From Marinomonas pollencensis (GTDB lineage Bacteria > Pseudomonadota > Gammaproteobacteria > Pseudomonadales > Marinomonadaceae): DNA of 64,000 bases. Below the pieces are notes generated by a model that saw only the letters and a list, made by a program, of their open reading frames with translations, searched no databases and was not told the DNA's origin. The stretch lies in the NCBI RefSeq assembly GCF_003387375.1, contig NZ_QUNG01000004.1:1-64000 (forward strand), given 5' to 3'. A program made the translations under genes and the position numbers. Positions 8,730-17,073 of the stretch are shown here, piece after piece. Positions within the stretch are counted from its first letter, which is position 1. Every line of letters starts with the position of its first letter.

Positions 8730-9056
8730 TTAACGTAGTGTGTATATATTCGCGTATATTGTTCGTCCATTTTTTAACAGTACTTTTGTTATTACCCGCT
8801 GGTATGCCTCTCCTTCAAACTCATCAAGACTAGCCCAATGATCTGCCAGATTTTCAGAGGTAAACACAAAACCTTCAATCTCTTTACCTGATTCATCCAG
8901 TTCAAGTCCAGGAAACCCCATCTCTGCTCCCCAACCTTTATCCTTCAGAATTCCCCTTACGCTTGCAGTCTCCCATGCACCACCAATATCACTAAGTACA
9001 TGCTCGTTGGGACGACCGAGGCCTAGTGTTCCGTATACAAATAATTTTTCTTTCAC
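8730..9056 (-). CDS. Gamma-glutamylcyclotransferase-like (AIG2/GGCT) protein
   Basis: A small cytoplasmic protein of 108 residues with the GGCT/AIG2-like fold. The signature YGTL is at 8-11, followed by GRPN, and the C-terminal LDEFEGEAYQR contains the conserved acidic region that carries the catalytic glutamate in active members. The family covers gamma-glutamyl-amine cyclotransferases and uncharacterised paralogues, so exact activity is not assigned. The start is GTG 9056: GAGGAGAT lies about seven to nine bases upstream and no ATG fits the family N-terminus. One copy of the 200-bp repeat lies about 100 bases upstream. Confidence 0.83.
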   Translation of the reverse strand: MKEKLFVYGTLGLGRPNEHVLSDIGGAWETASVRGILKDKGWGAEMGFPGLELDESGKEIEGFVFTSENLADHWASLDEFEGEAYQRVITKVLLKNGRTIYANIYTLR

Positions 9057-9862
9057 TTAAGAATCTCCTCGACAGCTAACATCTTACTTAGTGCGCATAC
9101 TCATTAACACATTTTAAAAAACCTCTAAACATTCCTATAACTAAATGATTTTAAGAATTTTATAAAGCTATCCACAAAATTAAAAACTGGCTAAACGAGC
9201 ATGCGCGCTTACACTTTTATCCCCAGCCTCTTATCTCTGCACTGTGAATCATTAGCCATTGATTTTAAAACGGTTTTTTATTTTATTCCAGTGTAAACAC
9301 GCAAAATATAGCCATTCAAAATGGCTAAATAAGCAAGCAATAGATTCGTTTAGAAATACCCCCATTTTCCGTCTTCCCCTTGAAGAAAAAAGGGGAAGAA
9401 ACTCATACTCGTATTCATAGAGTCTTTGCGGTAACAAATCTTTGTGAAACCGTGGCTTTCATTGCCAAATTCCCGTCGTGCCTCCATTCATTCTGGCCTA
9501 CGTTTAAGCAAGCTCAATCGGTGTTTTCGATGAGGTAGGCGGCAGTTTCAAAGAGAAACGCCAGTTGGGCTGGATTAGCTGCTGTTGATGATTTAGCTGT
9601 GAGGTCGAGGTCAGGTCAAAGCCCTTTTTGAAGTAGTTTTCTGGCTAAAATAAGACCTGTAGGGCAAAAAGGGGCTCGACCCTAAGCAGTATTTTGACTG
9701 TAGTATTTATGCAGGCATAAGTTATTGGCCGCTCTTTTTTAGGCAAACGCATAAGACAATCATGTTCGTCCAGCAGACATCTGGAATTTAAAGGGATCAG
9801 ATGAAAATAAAGCTTAATTTTTTCAAACACCCGATTCTATAACCTGGTGTTTTAAATTTGCC
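9057..9862. other. Long intergenic region with repeat copy and possible gene relic
   Basis: About 800 bases without a supported gene. It holds copy 1 of a two-copy repeat (about 9159-9363), a TTTAAAGGGATCAG half-palindrome at 9787-9800 after the cytochrome b561 gene, and on the minus strand a short open frame (9504-9644) with protein-like composition but no start, possibly the tail of a decayed gene. Confidence 0.55.
9159..9363. repeat. Two-copy intergenic repeat, copy 1
   Basis: Collinear over about 200 bases with 10589-10792. Shared blocks include TTAAAAACTGGCTAAACGAG against TTAAAAACTAGCTAAACGAG, CACTTTTAT, GAATCATTAG, TTTTATTTTAT, CCAGTGTAAAC, GATTCAAAAT against CATTCAAAAT, and a closing CAATAGA(T/C)TCGTTTA. 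Most positions agree by eye, with small indels. It lies upstream of the GGCT-like gene and in the same orientation relative to its gene as copy 2. Confidence 0.78.
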
Positions 9863-10450
9863 TTATTTTTCTAGTTTGCCTGGCAACATACGTTTTAACG
9901 TATCGTCTTTTTGTACGAAGTGATGATATAGCGCTGCGCTAGCATGCGTAGCAATTAGCAGCCAAAGCACCCAAGCTCCACTAATGTCTTGATGGAAAAA
10001 ATCCCATTTCTTTTCCCAGATATCCCATTCGGTATTGAACAATTCCAGAATCCACTGCCCTATCCCTGTTTCACGAAAAGTGGGTATCTGAAAGATTCCA
10101 TAGTCAACTGAACCACCGAAGCCAAACCATCCCGAAATTGGCATTGCAAACATAAAGAAATAGAGAATCCAATGCATCCAGTGAGCAGTATAACTTTGCC
10201 ATTTTGGCATGACTGACATTTTGGGTTGGGGATTCATCAACCTCCACCCGATACGAAAAGAAGCCCAAAGAATGACGCTAAAACCTATGGCTGCATGTAT
10301 ATGCAAGCTAGGGCGATATAGGGGATCGTCATTGCCTAAAAACCAAATTCTATAATATATGATCACATAAGCAGCGAGAAAACAAAAAACTACAATCCAG
10401 TGAAACCATTTAGCAATACTGCCATAAGTCCTTTCAGAATTTTTTATCAT
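9863..10450 (-). CDS. Cytochrome b561 family protein
   Basis: An inner-membrane di-haem b-type cytochrome of about 195 residues. It carries the family N-terminal motif YGSIAKWFHW and four hydrophobic helices. Haem-ligand histidines are plausible in WFHWIV, LHIHAAIGF, TAHWMHWILYF and THASAALYHHFV. Bacterial CybB-type members move electrons between quinol and periplasmic or oxygen acceptors, and the physiological partner here is unknown. The ATG at 10450 fits the family start and has GAGAATGAA upstream; longer in-frame starts at 10468 and 10522 exist. Copy 2 of the 200-bp repeat is upstream. Confidence 0.85.
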   Translation of the reverse strand: MIKNSERTYGSIAKWFHWIVVFCFLAAYVIIYYRIWFLGNDDPLYRPSLHIHAAIGFSVILWASFRIGWRLMNPQPKMSVMPKWQSYTAHWMHWILYFFMFAMPISGWFGFGGSVDYGIFQIPTFRETGIGQWILELFNTEWDIWEKKWDFFHQDISGAWVLWLLIATHASAALYHHFVQKDDTLKRMLPGKLEK

Positions 10451-10588
10451 TTCATTCTCATTCAACATGTAAATTATTAGGCATTGATATCCATTCAAAG
10501 TCACTTTTTCTCGCAGTGACATAAAAGCTTAATAGTACGAATTTTTACAACTCTCCAAATACCTTTATAAATCACTGAATTATATTCA

Positions 10589-10792
10589 GTTTATAAAGCC
10601 ATCAAAAAATTAAAAACTAGCTAAACGAGTGTGTGCTTTATCACTTTTATCTTCAGTCTACTATCGCAGAAAACTGAATCATTAGTCATTGATCTTAAGG
10701 CGATTTTTATTTTATACCAGTGTAAACTGGGAAAAATATGGTGATTCAAAATAGCTAAACAAGAAAACAATAGACTCGTTTAAAAATAACCT
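10589..10792. repeat. Two-copy intergenic repeat, copy 2
   Basis: Partner of 9159-9363, in the same orientation and likewise upstream of a minus-strand gene (cytochrome b561). The AGCCATT/AATGGCT inverted repeat seen inside copy 1 is broken here. There is no open frame across it, so a non-coding mobile relic or a duplicated regulatory region is likelier than a gene fragment. Confidence 0.75.
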
Positions 10793-10860
10793 TTCTGCTT
10801 ATTGATTTTTTCTATCATGAATTGCCTACCTAGCGGCCTTAATTTTGCAATTAGATTCTA

Positions 10861-10884
10861 TTTAAAGGGATCTGCCCCCTTTAA
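10861..10884. repeat. TTAAAGGG-CCCTTTAA palindrome (REP-like)
   Basis: TTTAAAGGGATCTGCCCCCTTTAA. The arms TTAAAGGG and CCCTTTAA are exact complements. It lies 17 bases after the stop of the Old Yellow Enzyme gene. A near-identical element follows the next minus-strand gene upstream (12136-12157), and a half copy follows the cytochrome b561 gene (9787-9800). Confidence 0.75.
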
Positions 10885-10900
10885 GATCATAGGAAAAGCT

Positions 10901-12100
10901 TTACTGAAATTTGGCTCGCCACCTAGTAACACGCTCTCTATCACGGCCTTCATATGTTTGAATCGTTGATGATAAATCCCGCTCCGCGTCGCTTTCTTTA
11001 TCATTAGCTATCGATGTTAATGCCATGGTGTACCAGGCTGTCACACCACCACTCGGTGGTGATTCAAATGTTGGAAAATTGAGCCGTGTTTCAGTGCCTG
11101 TTGTCCACTCCTCCGCAAGTTCTGGGTTGAGGATGAGAGCACGACCTAAACCAACGCAATCGACCGTATTAGAAGCCAGTGCATTCAATACCTGTTCACG
11201 ATTCTTAAAACCACCAGTAACCGCTAAAGGTTTAGTGGTGATATCTCTTGCTTTAACAGCAAAATCGACAAAGTACGGACCACTTGATGTACTATCGGAG
11301 CTTGATTTTGCGCCCGGAAAATACGAGCCGCCGCTTACCTCAATCAAATCAATCGAGGTTGTATCTAGAATACGTACGACTTCTAACGCTTCTTGCTCAG
11401 TCAAACCACCTTCTAACTGATCTGAAGAATTTATTTTGATGCCAATGGGAAACGTGTCACCAAGGGTTAATCTAACTTTATCAATAATCTCTACAATAAT
11501 TCGACTACGAGATTCAACAGAACCGCCGTACTGATCTGTGCGAAGATTAAACAGCGGTGACAAAAACTGACTCAATAAAAAACCATGGCCGGCATGGATT
11601 TGTACGCCAGTAAAACCCGTATCTTTTGCGATTTTCGCTGCTTTTGCATACATCTCTGGTAGTTGAGATACATCTTCCTCTGACATGCCCAAACACTCGA
11701 ATTCACCTATTTTAAGGGCTGATGGGCCTTTTGCCTGGCTAAGTGGCTCATACGCCAATGCACCGGCATGACCTAATTGAGGCCATATATGAGCATCATT
11801 AACAGATGCTCGGGCGGTTAATGCTTTCAACGCGTCGTAATCTGCATGATGATCTAATACCAAATTACCCGGCGCTTCAGGATATTCAGGCGTTATTTGT
11901 ACTTCCCCGATAATTGATAAGCCAACACCGCCTTTTGCCCATCGTTCATAGAGGCGAGTTTGGCTTTCAGTAGCATTACCTTCACCATCTCCGAGAGAGT
12001 CTGACATGGCTGATTTAATGAGGCGGTTTTTAATGACGGCTCCGCAAGGAAGTTCCAATGGTCGGTTCAATAACTCATTGTTGATTAATGCTTGCGTCAT
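10901..12100 (-). CDS. Old Yellow Enzyme family NADH:flavin oxidoreductase
   Basis: A cytoplasmic FMN-dependent ene-reductase-type TIM barrel of 399 residues. Signature segments are GVQIHAGHGFLLSQFLSP, with the paired histidine region that binds the substrate carbonyl, and NLRTDQYGGSVESR. The N-terminal LELPCGAVIKNRLIKSAMSD is typical of the NADH oxidase/2,4-dienoyl-CoA reductase-like branch, but the C-terminal FeS/FAD domain of FadH is absent. Substrate unknown. ATG 12100 is supported by alignment to the family N-terminus. It is flanked on both sides by TTAAAGGG palindromes. Confidence 0.9.
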   Translation of the reverse strand: MTQALINNELLNRPLELPCGAVIKNRLIKSAMSDSLGDGEGNATESQTRLYERWAKGGVGLSIIGEVQITPEYPEAPGNLVLDHHADYDALKALTARASVNDAHIWPQLGHAGALAYEPLSQAKGPSALKIGEFECLGMSEEDVSQLPEMYAKAAKIAKDTGFTGVQIHAGHGFLLSQFLSPLFNLRTDQYGGSVESRSRIIVEIIDKVRLTLGDTFPIGIKINSSDQLEGGLTEQEALEVVRILDTTSIDLIEVSGGSYFPGAKSSSDSTSSGPYFVDFAVKARDITTKPLAVTGGFKNREQVLNALASNTVDCVGLGRALILNPELAEEWTTGTETRLNFPTFESPPSGGVTAWYTMALTSIANDKESDAERDLSSTIQTYEGRDRERVTRWRAKFQ

Positions 12101-12135
12101 ACTTTTCTCTCAAATTAATTTAAACAATTTTAATG

Positions 12136-12157
12136 TAAAGGGATCTGACCCCTTTAA
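12136..12157. repeat. TTAAAGGG-CCCTTTAA palindrome (REP-like)
   Basis: TAAAGGGATCTGACCCCTTTAA, 12 bases downstream of the carboxypeptidase stop codon and 35 bases upstream of the Old Yellow Enzyme start. It has the same sequence as 10861-10884 apart from A for C in the centre. It could fold as a weak terminator, but the repeated sequence points to a dispersed element. Confidence 0.75.
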
Positions 12158-12169
12158 TATACTCTCGGC

Positions 12170-13654
12170 TTATTTTAAGTAGCGCCCTTCTAGATGTTTT
12201 CTAAAATGCGCGGCATTTAGGGTTTCGCCGGTGGCGCGTTTGACCAGTTCATCTGTGGTATGAAGCGAGGCTTGTGACCAGATATTATCGCTGAGCCATT
12301 GGAAGATGGGGCTTAGGTCGCCGCTTTGGATGGCGGCGTCGCAGTCAACGGTGTTGGTCATGGTGGCTTTGTATTGGGCGGCGTACATGGCGCCAAGGGT
12401 GTAACTTGGGAAGTAACCGAAGGCGCCATCGGTCCAATGAATGTCTTGCATGCAGCCGTTTTTGTAGTTGTCTTTAGTGGAGAGACCAAGAGACGCTTTC
12501 ATTTTTTCGTCCCACAAGGCGGGCACGTCTGTGTGTTCAATGAAGCCGTTAATCAGGTCGCGTTCTATTTCATAGCGTAAGATCACGTGCGCTGGGTAAG
12601 TGAGCTCATCGGCGTCGACTCGAATGAAGCCTTTGTCCACACGAGTGTAGATTTTCTGTAGATTTTGTTCGGCAAATACAGGGTCTTGGTGTGCGTTAAA
12701 AGCGTCTTTTGAAAGTCGTGACAAATGCGATACGAAAGCTTTGCTACGCCCTACTTGCATCTCAAAGAACAAAGATTGGGATTCGTGAATGCCCATGGAG
12801 CGCGCTTCGCCTACGGGTAATCCTGCTAGGGCTTTTGGCAATCCTTGTTCGTATCGTGCGTGGCCAGTTTCATGAACAATGCCCATTAAAGCTTGCACGA
12901 AATCAGCTTCGTCATAGCGCGTGGTAATGCGCACATCCGATGCTACACCACCACAAAATGGGTGCACGCTTTCGTCTAAACGACCGCGTTCAAAATCAAA
13001 TTGCAGCAGCTTCATGACTTCAAGGCCAAGGGCTTTTTGCGTAGCGCTTGAGTAGTTGCCAGTAGGCATGATGATGGATTCAGAACGCTGTTTGTTTAAC
13101 GCCTTTTCAATCAGATCTGGCAGCCAAAGCTTCACATCGGAAAATAAAATATCTAACGAGGCGCTGCTGGTGCCAGGCTCAAATTTATCCAGCATGGCGT
13201 CATACGGAGTTAATCCTAGCGCGGCGCCACGGATTTGCGCTTCTTCTCTTGAAAGGGCTACAACTTCTTTCCAGTTTTTCTCAAAGCCTGCCCAATCATT
13301 GTCTTGGCGTTGTGCGCGCCATGCATGCTCACATTTAGAGCCCGCCATGGATTGCGCTTGCACTAAAGCTTCTGGCAGTAAAGCAGCCTGTTGCCATTGG
13401 CGTTTCATTTCTCGCAGACTAGCTTGTTGTTCGAAGGTTAATGTTTCTTGTGCCGCCTTAGCAAACCACTCTTCCAGCTGAGGCTGGGTAGATAATCTGT
13501 GTACATGAACCGACAGTTCCGCCATCGCAGCGGCGCGTGCGTCATTGCCACCAGCTGGCATATTGGCCGCGGCGTCCCAGCCAAGCATGGCTTGAGCGTG
13601 GTTAAAATGATGAATGGTTTGGTAATGGGCACTAAGTTGATCGTATGTAGACAT
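12170..13654 (-). CDS. M32-family metallocarboxypeptidase (carboxypeptidase Taq)
   Basis: A cytoplasmic zinc carboxypeptidase of 494 residues. The HEXXH motif is visible in IVHETGHARYEQGLP, and the downstream GIHESQSLFFEMQVGRSKAF supplies the third zinc ligand and the M32 signature. DGAFGYFPSYTLGAMYAAQ near the C-terminus is also characteristic. The family removes C-terminal residues with broad specificity. I start at ATG 13654 (MSTYDQLSAHYQ), which matches family N-termini and has AAGAGAG just upstream. In-frame starts at 13672 and 13678 add only lysine-rich residues. It is divergent from the TRAP operon. Confidence 0.92.
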   Translation of the reverse strand: MSTYDQLSAHYQTIHHFNHAQAMLGWDAAANMPAGGNDARAAAMAELSVHVHRLSTQPQLEEWFAKAAQETLTFEQQASLREMKRQWQQAALLPEALVQAQSMAGSKCEHAWRAQRQDNDWAGFEKNWKEVVALSREEAQIRGAALGLTPYDAMLDKFEPGTSSASLDILFSDVKLWLPDLIEKALNKQRSESIIMPTGNYSSATQKALGLEVMKLLQFDFERGRLDESVHPFCGGVASDVRITTRYDEADFVQALMGIVHETGHARYEQGLPKALAGLPVGEARSMGIHESQSLFFEMQVGRSKAFVSHLSRLSKDAFNAHQDPVFAEQNLQKIYTRVDKGFIRVDADELTYPAHVILRYEIERDLINGFIEHTDVPALWDEKMKASLGLSTKDNYKNGCMQDIHWTDGAFGYFPSYTLGAMYAAQYKATMTNTVDCDAAIQSGDLSPIFQWLSDNIWSQASLHTTDELVKRATGETLNAAHFRKHLEGRYLK

Positions 13655-14035
13655 GGCTCTCTTCTTTTTCATTAGCAACAGAGTTTGCTCGTTTAAACGG
13701 CGTTTATCTTGCCATCATATTACATGCTTTCTAACTGGGATAGATTCTCATCACAATCAAATCGCATCGCTAAATCATTATCTCCGCTGATTCTTTTCCA
13801 TAACGCCAGCCACCAGCTACCTTATAGAGTAACCAGTTGATTATTTAACAATCAGTTTCTGATAGACGCACCACCTAGTGACAAACCAGCGAAGCTACAA
13901 AGAAATGAAAAAATTGAGCAAAAAATACGCATAGACAAGGTGGATTTTTTTAAATATAGTTATTTCACCCCATTAAGTACTATTGTATAACAAATAGGAT
14001 TTTTTGGATCAGATCATATAATAAGGATAAAAAAA
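13655..14035. other. Divergent intergenic region, carboxypeptidase / TRAP operon
   Basis: About 380 AT-rich bases that must hold both promoters. CATATAATAAGG at 14015-14026 contains a -10-like TATAAT and the AAGGA ribosome site for dctP, too close together to be used as both. I find no clear operator, palindrome or sigma-54 match. Confidence 0.4.
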
Positions 14036-15037
14036 ATGATGACCCTACATAGACACCTAAAGAAAATCGCAAAAGCCACATTGGTTGGTGCAGCCTTTGC
14101 CGCACTCGCTACTTCTGCCAATGCAGACACCACACTACGTGGTGCCAGCATGTTTGATGAACAACACGCTTTCACTAAAACCTTGATGAAATTCGATGAA
14201 CTCGTTGGCCAATATTACAGCGGCGATGTGACTTTTGATTTACGTCTTAATGGTGAGCTGGGCGTCGAAAAAGATTACGTAACCTTTTTGAACCAAGGTG
14301 TTGCCATTGACTACACCATTTTAGCGCCGTCTAACATGGCACGCTTTGCGCCTTCTATTCCGCTCATGGATATGCCGTTTTTATTTCGCGATCTAGACCA
14401 TTGGAATGCGGTACTGTCGAGCAATGTATTAGCACCGTTGGAAAAAGAGCTGTCTGAAAAAGCCGATATTGTCATTGTGGGTTACGCAGGCGGCGGAACA
14501 CGCAACCTAATTTCCAGTGAAAAAATCTCTAATATGCAAGAGCTAGCTGGCCACAAAATGCGTGTAATGGGCGCCCCTATTCAGGCTCAAGTGTTTAATG
14601 CGATTGGCGCAGCGCCTTCTGCAATTTCCTACAACGAGGTGTACAACGCCATTCAAACCGGTGTGGTAAACGGCCTGGAAAACGAAGCGGCCAGTATTCA
14701 AAACTTAAAATTCTATGAAGTGGCTCCTTACCTGACCAAAACAGCCCACTCTATTACCGTTCGCCCTATCGTGTTCAGTGGTAAAAGTTACCGCAAACTA
14801 CCAAAAGACCTTCAAGCCGCCATTATGAAAGCAGGTAAAGAAGCCGGTAATTATGGCCGTGAGTTAGAGTCTCGTGAAGATGCGATCAAGCTGAAACAAA
14901 TGGCAGACGCGGGGCAAATTATGGTGTCTGATTTTGCCAATCGTGAAAAACTGCTTGAGATGGTAAAACCCGTTCAAGATAACTATGCCGCAAGCTTAAA
15001 TGCGACGGATTTGCTGACGGCAATTCGTAACAAATAA
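14036..15037 (+). CDS. TRAP transporter substrate-binding protein (DctP family)
   Basis: The periplasmic binding component of a tripartite ATP-independent transporter, 333 residues. A signal peptide covers about 1-30 (positive HRHLKKIAKA, hydrophobic core, cleavage near TSANA-D). The DctP fold follows, with the conserved arginine in GHKMRVMGAPIQAQ that usually binds the substrate carboxylate, and SYNEVYNAIQTGVVNGLENE. Ligands are typically C4-dicarboxylates, sugar acids or other organic acids; the one here is not evident. The start is the first of two ATGs, with AAGGA upstream. It is first in an operon with dctQ and dctM, and a strong hairpin follows it. Confidence 0.93.
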   Translation: MMTLHRHLKKIAKATLVGAAFAALATSANADTTLRGASMFDEQHAFTKTLMKFDELVGQYYSGDVTFDLRLNGELGVEKDYVTFLNQGVAIDYTILAPSNMARFAPSIPLMDMPFLFRDLDHWNAVLSSNVLAPLEKELSEKADIVIVGYAGGGTRNLISSEKISNMQELAGHKMRVMGAPIQAQVFNAIGAAPSAISYNEVYNAIQTGVVNGLENEAASIQNLKFYEVAPYLTKTAHSITVRPIVFSGKSYRKLPKDLQAAIMKAGKEAGNYGRELESREDAIKLKQMADAGQIMVSDFANREKLLEMVKPVQDNYAASLNATDLLTAIRNK

Positions 15038-15057
15038 TACCTTGCGCTGGAAGCCCT

Positions 15058-15094
15058 TACCCTCTCCGTAACCCATAGGTTCACGGAGTGGGTA
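15058..15094 (+). promoter_or_regulatory. Intercistronic hairpin between dctP and dctQ
   Basis: TACCC pairs with GGGTA outside, and CTCCGTAACC pairs with GGTT(C)ACGGAG inside, around CATA. It is followed by TTTTCATTCT. This is a long stem between the binding-protein gene and its permease genes, the usual place for a leaky terminator or mRNA-stabilising structure that raises binding-protein levels. Confidence 0.65.
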
Positions 15095-15128
15095 TTTTCA
15101 TTCTCGCATTCTATCTTGGAAGATTTTT

Positions 15129-15626
15129 ATGATTAAACGCATTTTGGAATCGCTGTGTAACATTCTGCGAGTGCTGCTAGGGATACTAGTAGGCGTATTA
15201 GTTATTCCTGTCGTGATGCAAGTTGTGGCTCGCTATACTGGCATTATCCCTGTCTATTTGTGGACCGAAGAACTCGCCACTTTTATTTTTGTTTGGGTCG
15301 TAATGATCGGCTCTGTGATCGCCGTCTGGGACAACATGCATTTTGATGTCCAAGTCATTCCAGATAGTAGCAACCCCCTTATTCTGTTTATTCAACAAGC
15401 GATTGTCTGCCTGCTCGTCGGCTTATTTGGAATACTGTTCGCTTGGTATGGCATTGAATACGCCAAATTTGGTTTTATCCAACACTCGGTTATGATGAAC
15501 GCGAACCTGTTGGTTACTCACATCACCATTCCTCTTGCCGGTTTTTTATGGGGTGTTTTTTCCCTTTACCGTATGTACGAAGCCTTTGAACATTATCGTG
15601 CCACTTCTAAAAGGATTGCTTCATGA
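15129..15626 (+). CDS. TRAP transporter small permease (DctQ family)
   Basis: The small membrane subunit of the TRAP transporter, 165 residues with four hydrophobic helices. The helices run through LLGILVGVLVIPVVMQVVAR, LWTEELATFIFVWVVMIGSV, the IVCLLVGLFGILFAW region and ITIPLAGFLWGVFSLYRMYE; WTEELATF is a recurring DctQ feature. It works in a complex with the large subunit encoded next, using a cation gradient. The start follows TTGGAAGA, and the 3' end overlaps the dctM start by four bases (ATGA), which implies translational coupling. Confidence 0.92.
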   Translation: MIKRILESLCNILRVLLGILVGVLVIPVVMQVVARYTGIIPVYLWTEELATFIFVWVVMIGSVIAVWDNMHFDVQVIPDSSNPLILFIQQAIVCLLVGLFGILFAWYGIEYAKFGFIQHSVMMNANLLVTHITIPLAGFLWGVFSLYRMYEAFEHYRATSKRIAS

Positions 15627-16933
15627 TTCTTACTACCGGACTCGCATGCGCACTCTTAGTGGGCAGCTTTATTCTCTTGGTGGTGGTCCGTGTGCCCGTT
15701 GCCTTCGCGCTGGGCCTTGCCACCATTCCTGTGATTGCGCTGGAAATCCGCTTAACGCCTTTTATCATCATCGACCGAATGTTTCAGTCTTATAACTCCT
15801 TTATTTTACTGGCGGTGCCCTTCTTCTTATTGGCCGCGAATTTAATGAACTCGGGGAAAATAACCGACAAACTCATCGATCTTGCCAGAGTGCTCACTGG
15901 CTGGATGCCCGGTGGTTTAGGCCATGTTAACGTGGCGGTTTCCATGTTGTTCGCAGGCATTTCCGGCTCTTCAACAGCCGATGCCGCCGGTTGCGGCAAA
16001 ATTTTGATCCCTGCGATGATCAAAGAAGGCTATGATCGACGCTTTGCCATTGCCATTACTGCCTGCTCTTCTGTCATGGGGGTGATTATTCCGCCTAGCA
16101 TTTTGATGATTGTGTGGGGTGGTGTTATGCAAGTGTCGGTCGGCGCCCTGTTTCTGGCAGGAGCCATCCCCGGCATCATGATTGGCTGCGCCTTGATGGC
16201 CACTGTTTATGGTTTCGCTAAGGTATACAACTACCCCATTGCTCTAAAACCCACTTGGTCTTCCTCGTTTAAAGCTTTTAAAGGCGCCGCTTTGGCCATG
16301 TTGACCCCAGTGTTTGTTATTGTGGGGATAGTCGCAGGCATTGTGACCCCTACAGAAAGTGCCATTATTGCGGCAGGCTATTCCTTGTTTTTAGGCATGG
16401 TGGTGTACCGCACGGTTACACCTCGTGAAGTGGGCACCATTTTATACGATACCGGCCGCTTCGCCTCCATCTCACTGTTTGCGATTGGTACGGCGTCTGT
16501 TTTTGGCTGGTTATTGGCTTATTATAATGTGCCTCGTCTAATCATCAGCGTGCTCACCGACATGCAATTAGGCAGCTTTGGAACAGGTTTAATTATTGCC
16601 TGCTTGTTCTTGTTTTTTGGCCTCTTTATTGACGCTATTCCAACCATTATCATTTTAGGCACTGTGCTATTACCTGTGGCTATTCAAGCAGATATATCCC
16701 CTGTGGTGTTTGCTATGATCGGCATTATCTCACTCGCTTTTGGCTTGGTGACACCCCCTTATGGGCTCTGTTTGCTAATCTCTGCGTCCATTGGCGGAAT
16801 GAATGTTATCAGCGTCTTAAAGCAGGTGATGATCATTCTTTTGCCTATGCTGCTCATTTTGCTATTGGTGATCCTCTTCCCAGAGATCTCCCTCTGGTTG
16901 CCAAGTACCTTAATGCCAAACTCATTCAAATAG
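15623..16933 (+). CDS. TRAP transporter large permease (DctM family)
   Basis: The transport channel subunit, 436 residues with about twelve hydrophobic segments. Typical motifs are FAGISGSSTADAAGCGKILIP, MGVIIPPSILMIVWGGVMQ and the mirrored second repeat GLFIDAIPTIIILGTVLLP with SLAFGLVTPPYGLCLL. It imports the substrate delivered by the DctP protein. It overlaps dctQ by four bases. A strong hairpin follows the stop codon at 16936-16980. Confidence 0.93.
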   Translation: MILTTGLACALLVGSFILLVVVRVPVAFALGLATIPVIALEIRLTPFIIIDRMFQSYNSFILLAVPFFLLAANLMNSGKITDKLIDLARVLTGWMPGGLGHVNVAVSMLFAGISGSSTADAAGCGKILIPAMIKEGYDRRFAIAITACSSVMGVIIPPSILMIVWGGVMQVSVGALFLAGAIPGIMIGCALMATVYGFAKVYNYPIALKPTWSSSFKAFKGAALAMLTPVFVIVGIVAGIVTPTESAIIAAGYSLFLGMVVYRTVTPREVGTILYDTGRFASISLFAIGTASVFGWLLAYYNVPRLIISVLTDMQLGSFGTGLIIACLFLFFGLFIDAIPTIIILGTVLLPVAIQADISPVVFAMIGIISLAFGLVTPPYGLCLLISASIGGMNVISVLKQVMIILLPMLLILLLVILFPEISLWLPSTLMPNSFK

Positions 16934-16935
16934 AC

Positions 16936-16980
16936 GCATGCCACCACCACGATGTTATGCCATCGTGGTGGTAGCCATGC
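16936..16980 (+). terminator. Strong hairpin after dctM
   Basis: CCACCACGATG-TTATGC-CATCGTGGTGG is a perfect 11-bp stem (16944-16954 with 16961-16971), and outer GCATG/CATGC arms at 16936 and 16976 extend it. It follows the dctM stop by two bases. There is no U-tract, so it may stabilise the upstream mRNA or attenuate rather than terminate. Confidence 0.6.
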
Positions 16981-17038
16981 CTGATACATAAAACGACCTT
17001 AAAGCAGTCCAACAAAAAAACCGGCAAGCCCGTCTTTG

Positions 17039-17053
17039 ATGGACACTGTCCAT
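17039..17053. promoter_or_regulatory. Perfect 15-bp palindrome upstream of isomerase-like gene
   Basis: ATGGACACTGTCCAT is a perfect palindrome around a central C, 20 bases before the start codon of the mannose-6-phosphate-isomerase-like gene. Its size and symmetry fit a dimeric repressor operator. No regulator gene is adjacent, so the partner is unknown. Confidence 0.45.
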
Positions 17054-17073
17054 ATAAATGAACAGGAAACAGC

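Larger units (their letters stand above)
10451..10900. other. Intergenic region with repeat copy 2 and a palindrome
   Basis: No gene seen. It contains the upstream sequence of the b561 gene, copy 2 of the 200-bp repeat (10589-10792), and the TTTAAAGGGATCTGCCCCCTTTAA palindrome at 10861-10884, directly after the Old Yellow Enzyme gene. Confidence 0.55.

Noticed and set aside
8463-8738. 91-codon plus-strand frame
   Set aside because: Its first half is the translation of a 36-bp tandem repeat, it runs through a palindrome-rich gap, and its end overlaps the GGCT-like gene.
9252-9437. 61-codon minus-strand frame in the gap at 9.3 kb
   Set aside because: Lies largely inside copy 1 of the 200-bp repeat and is not preserved in copy 2.
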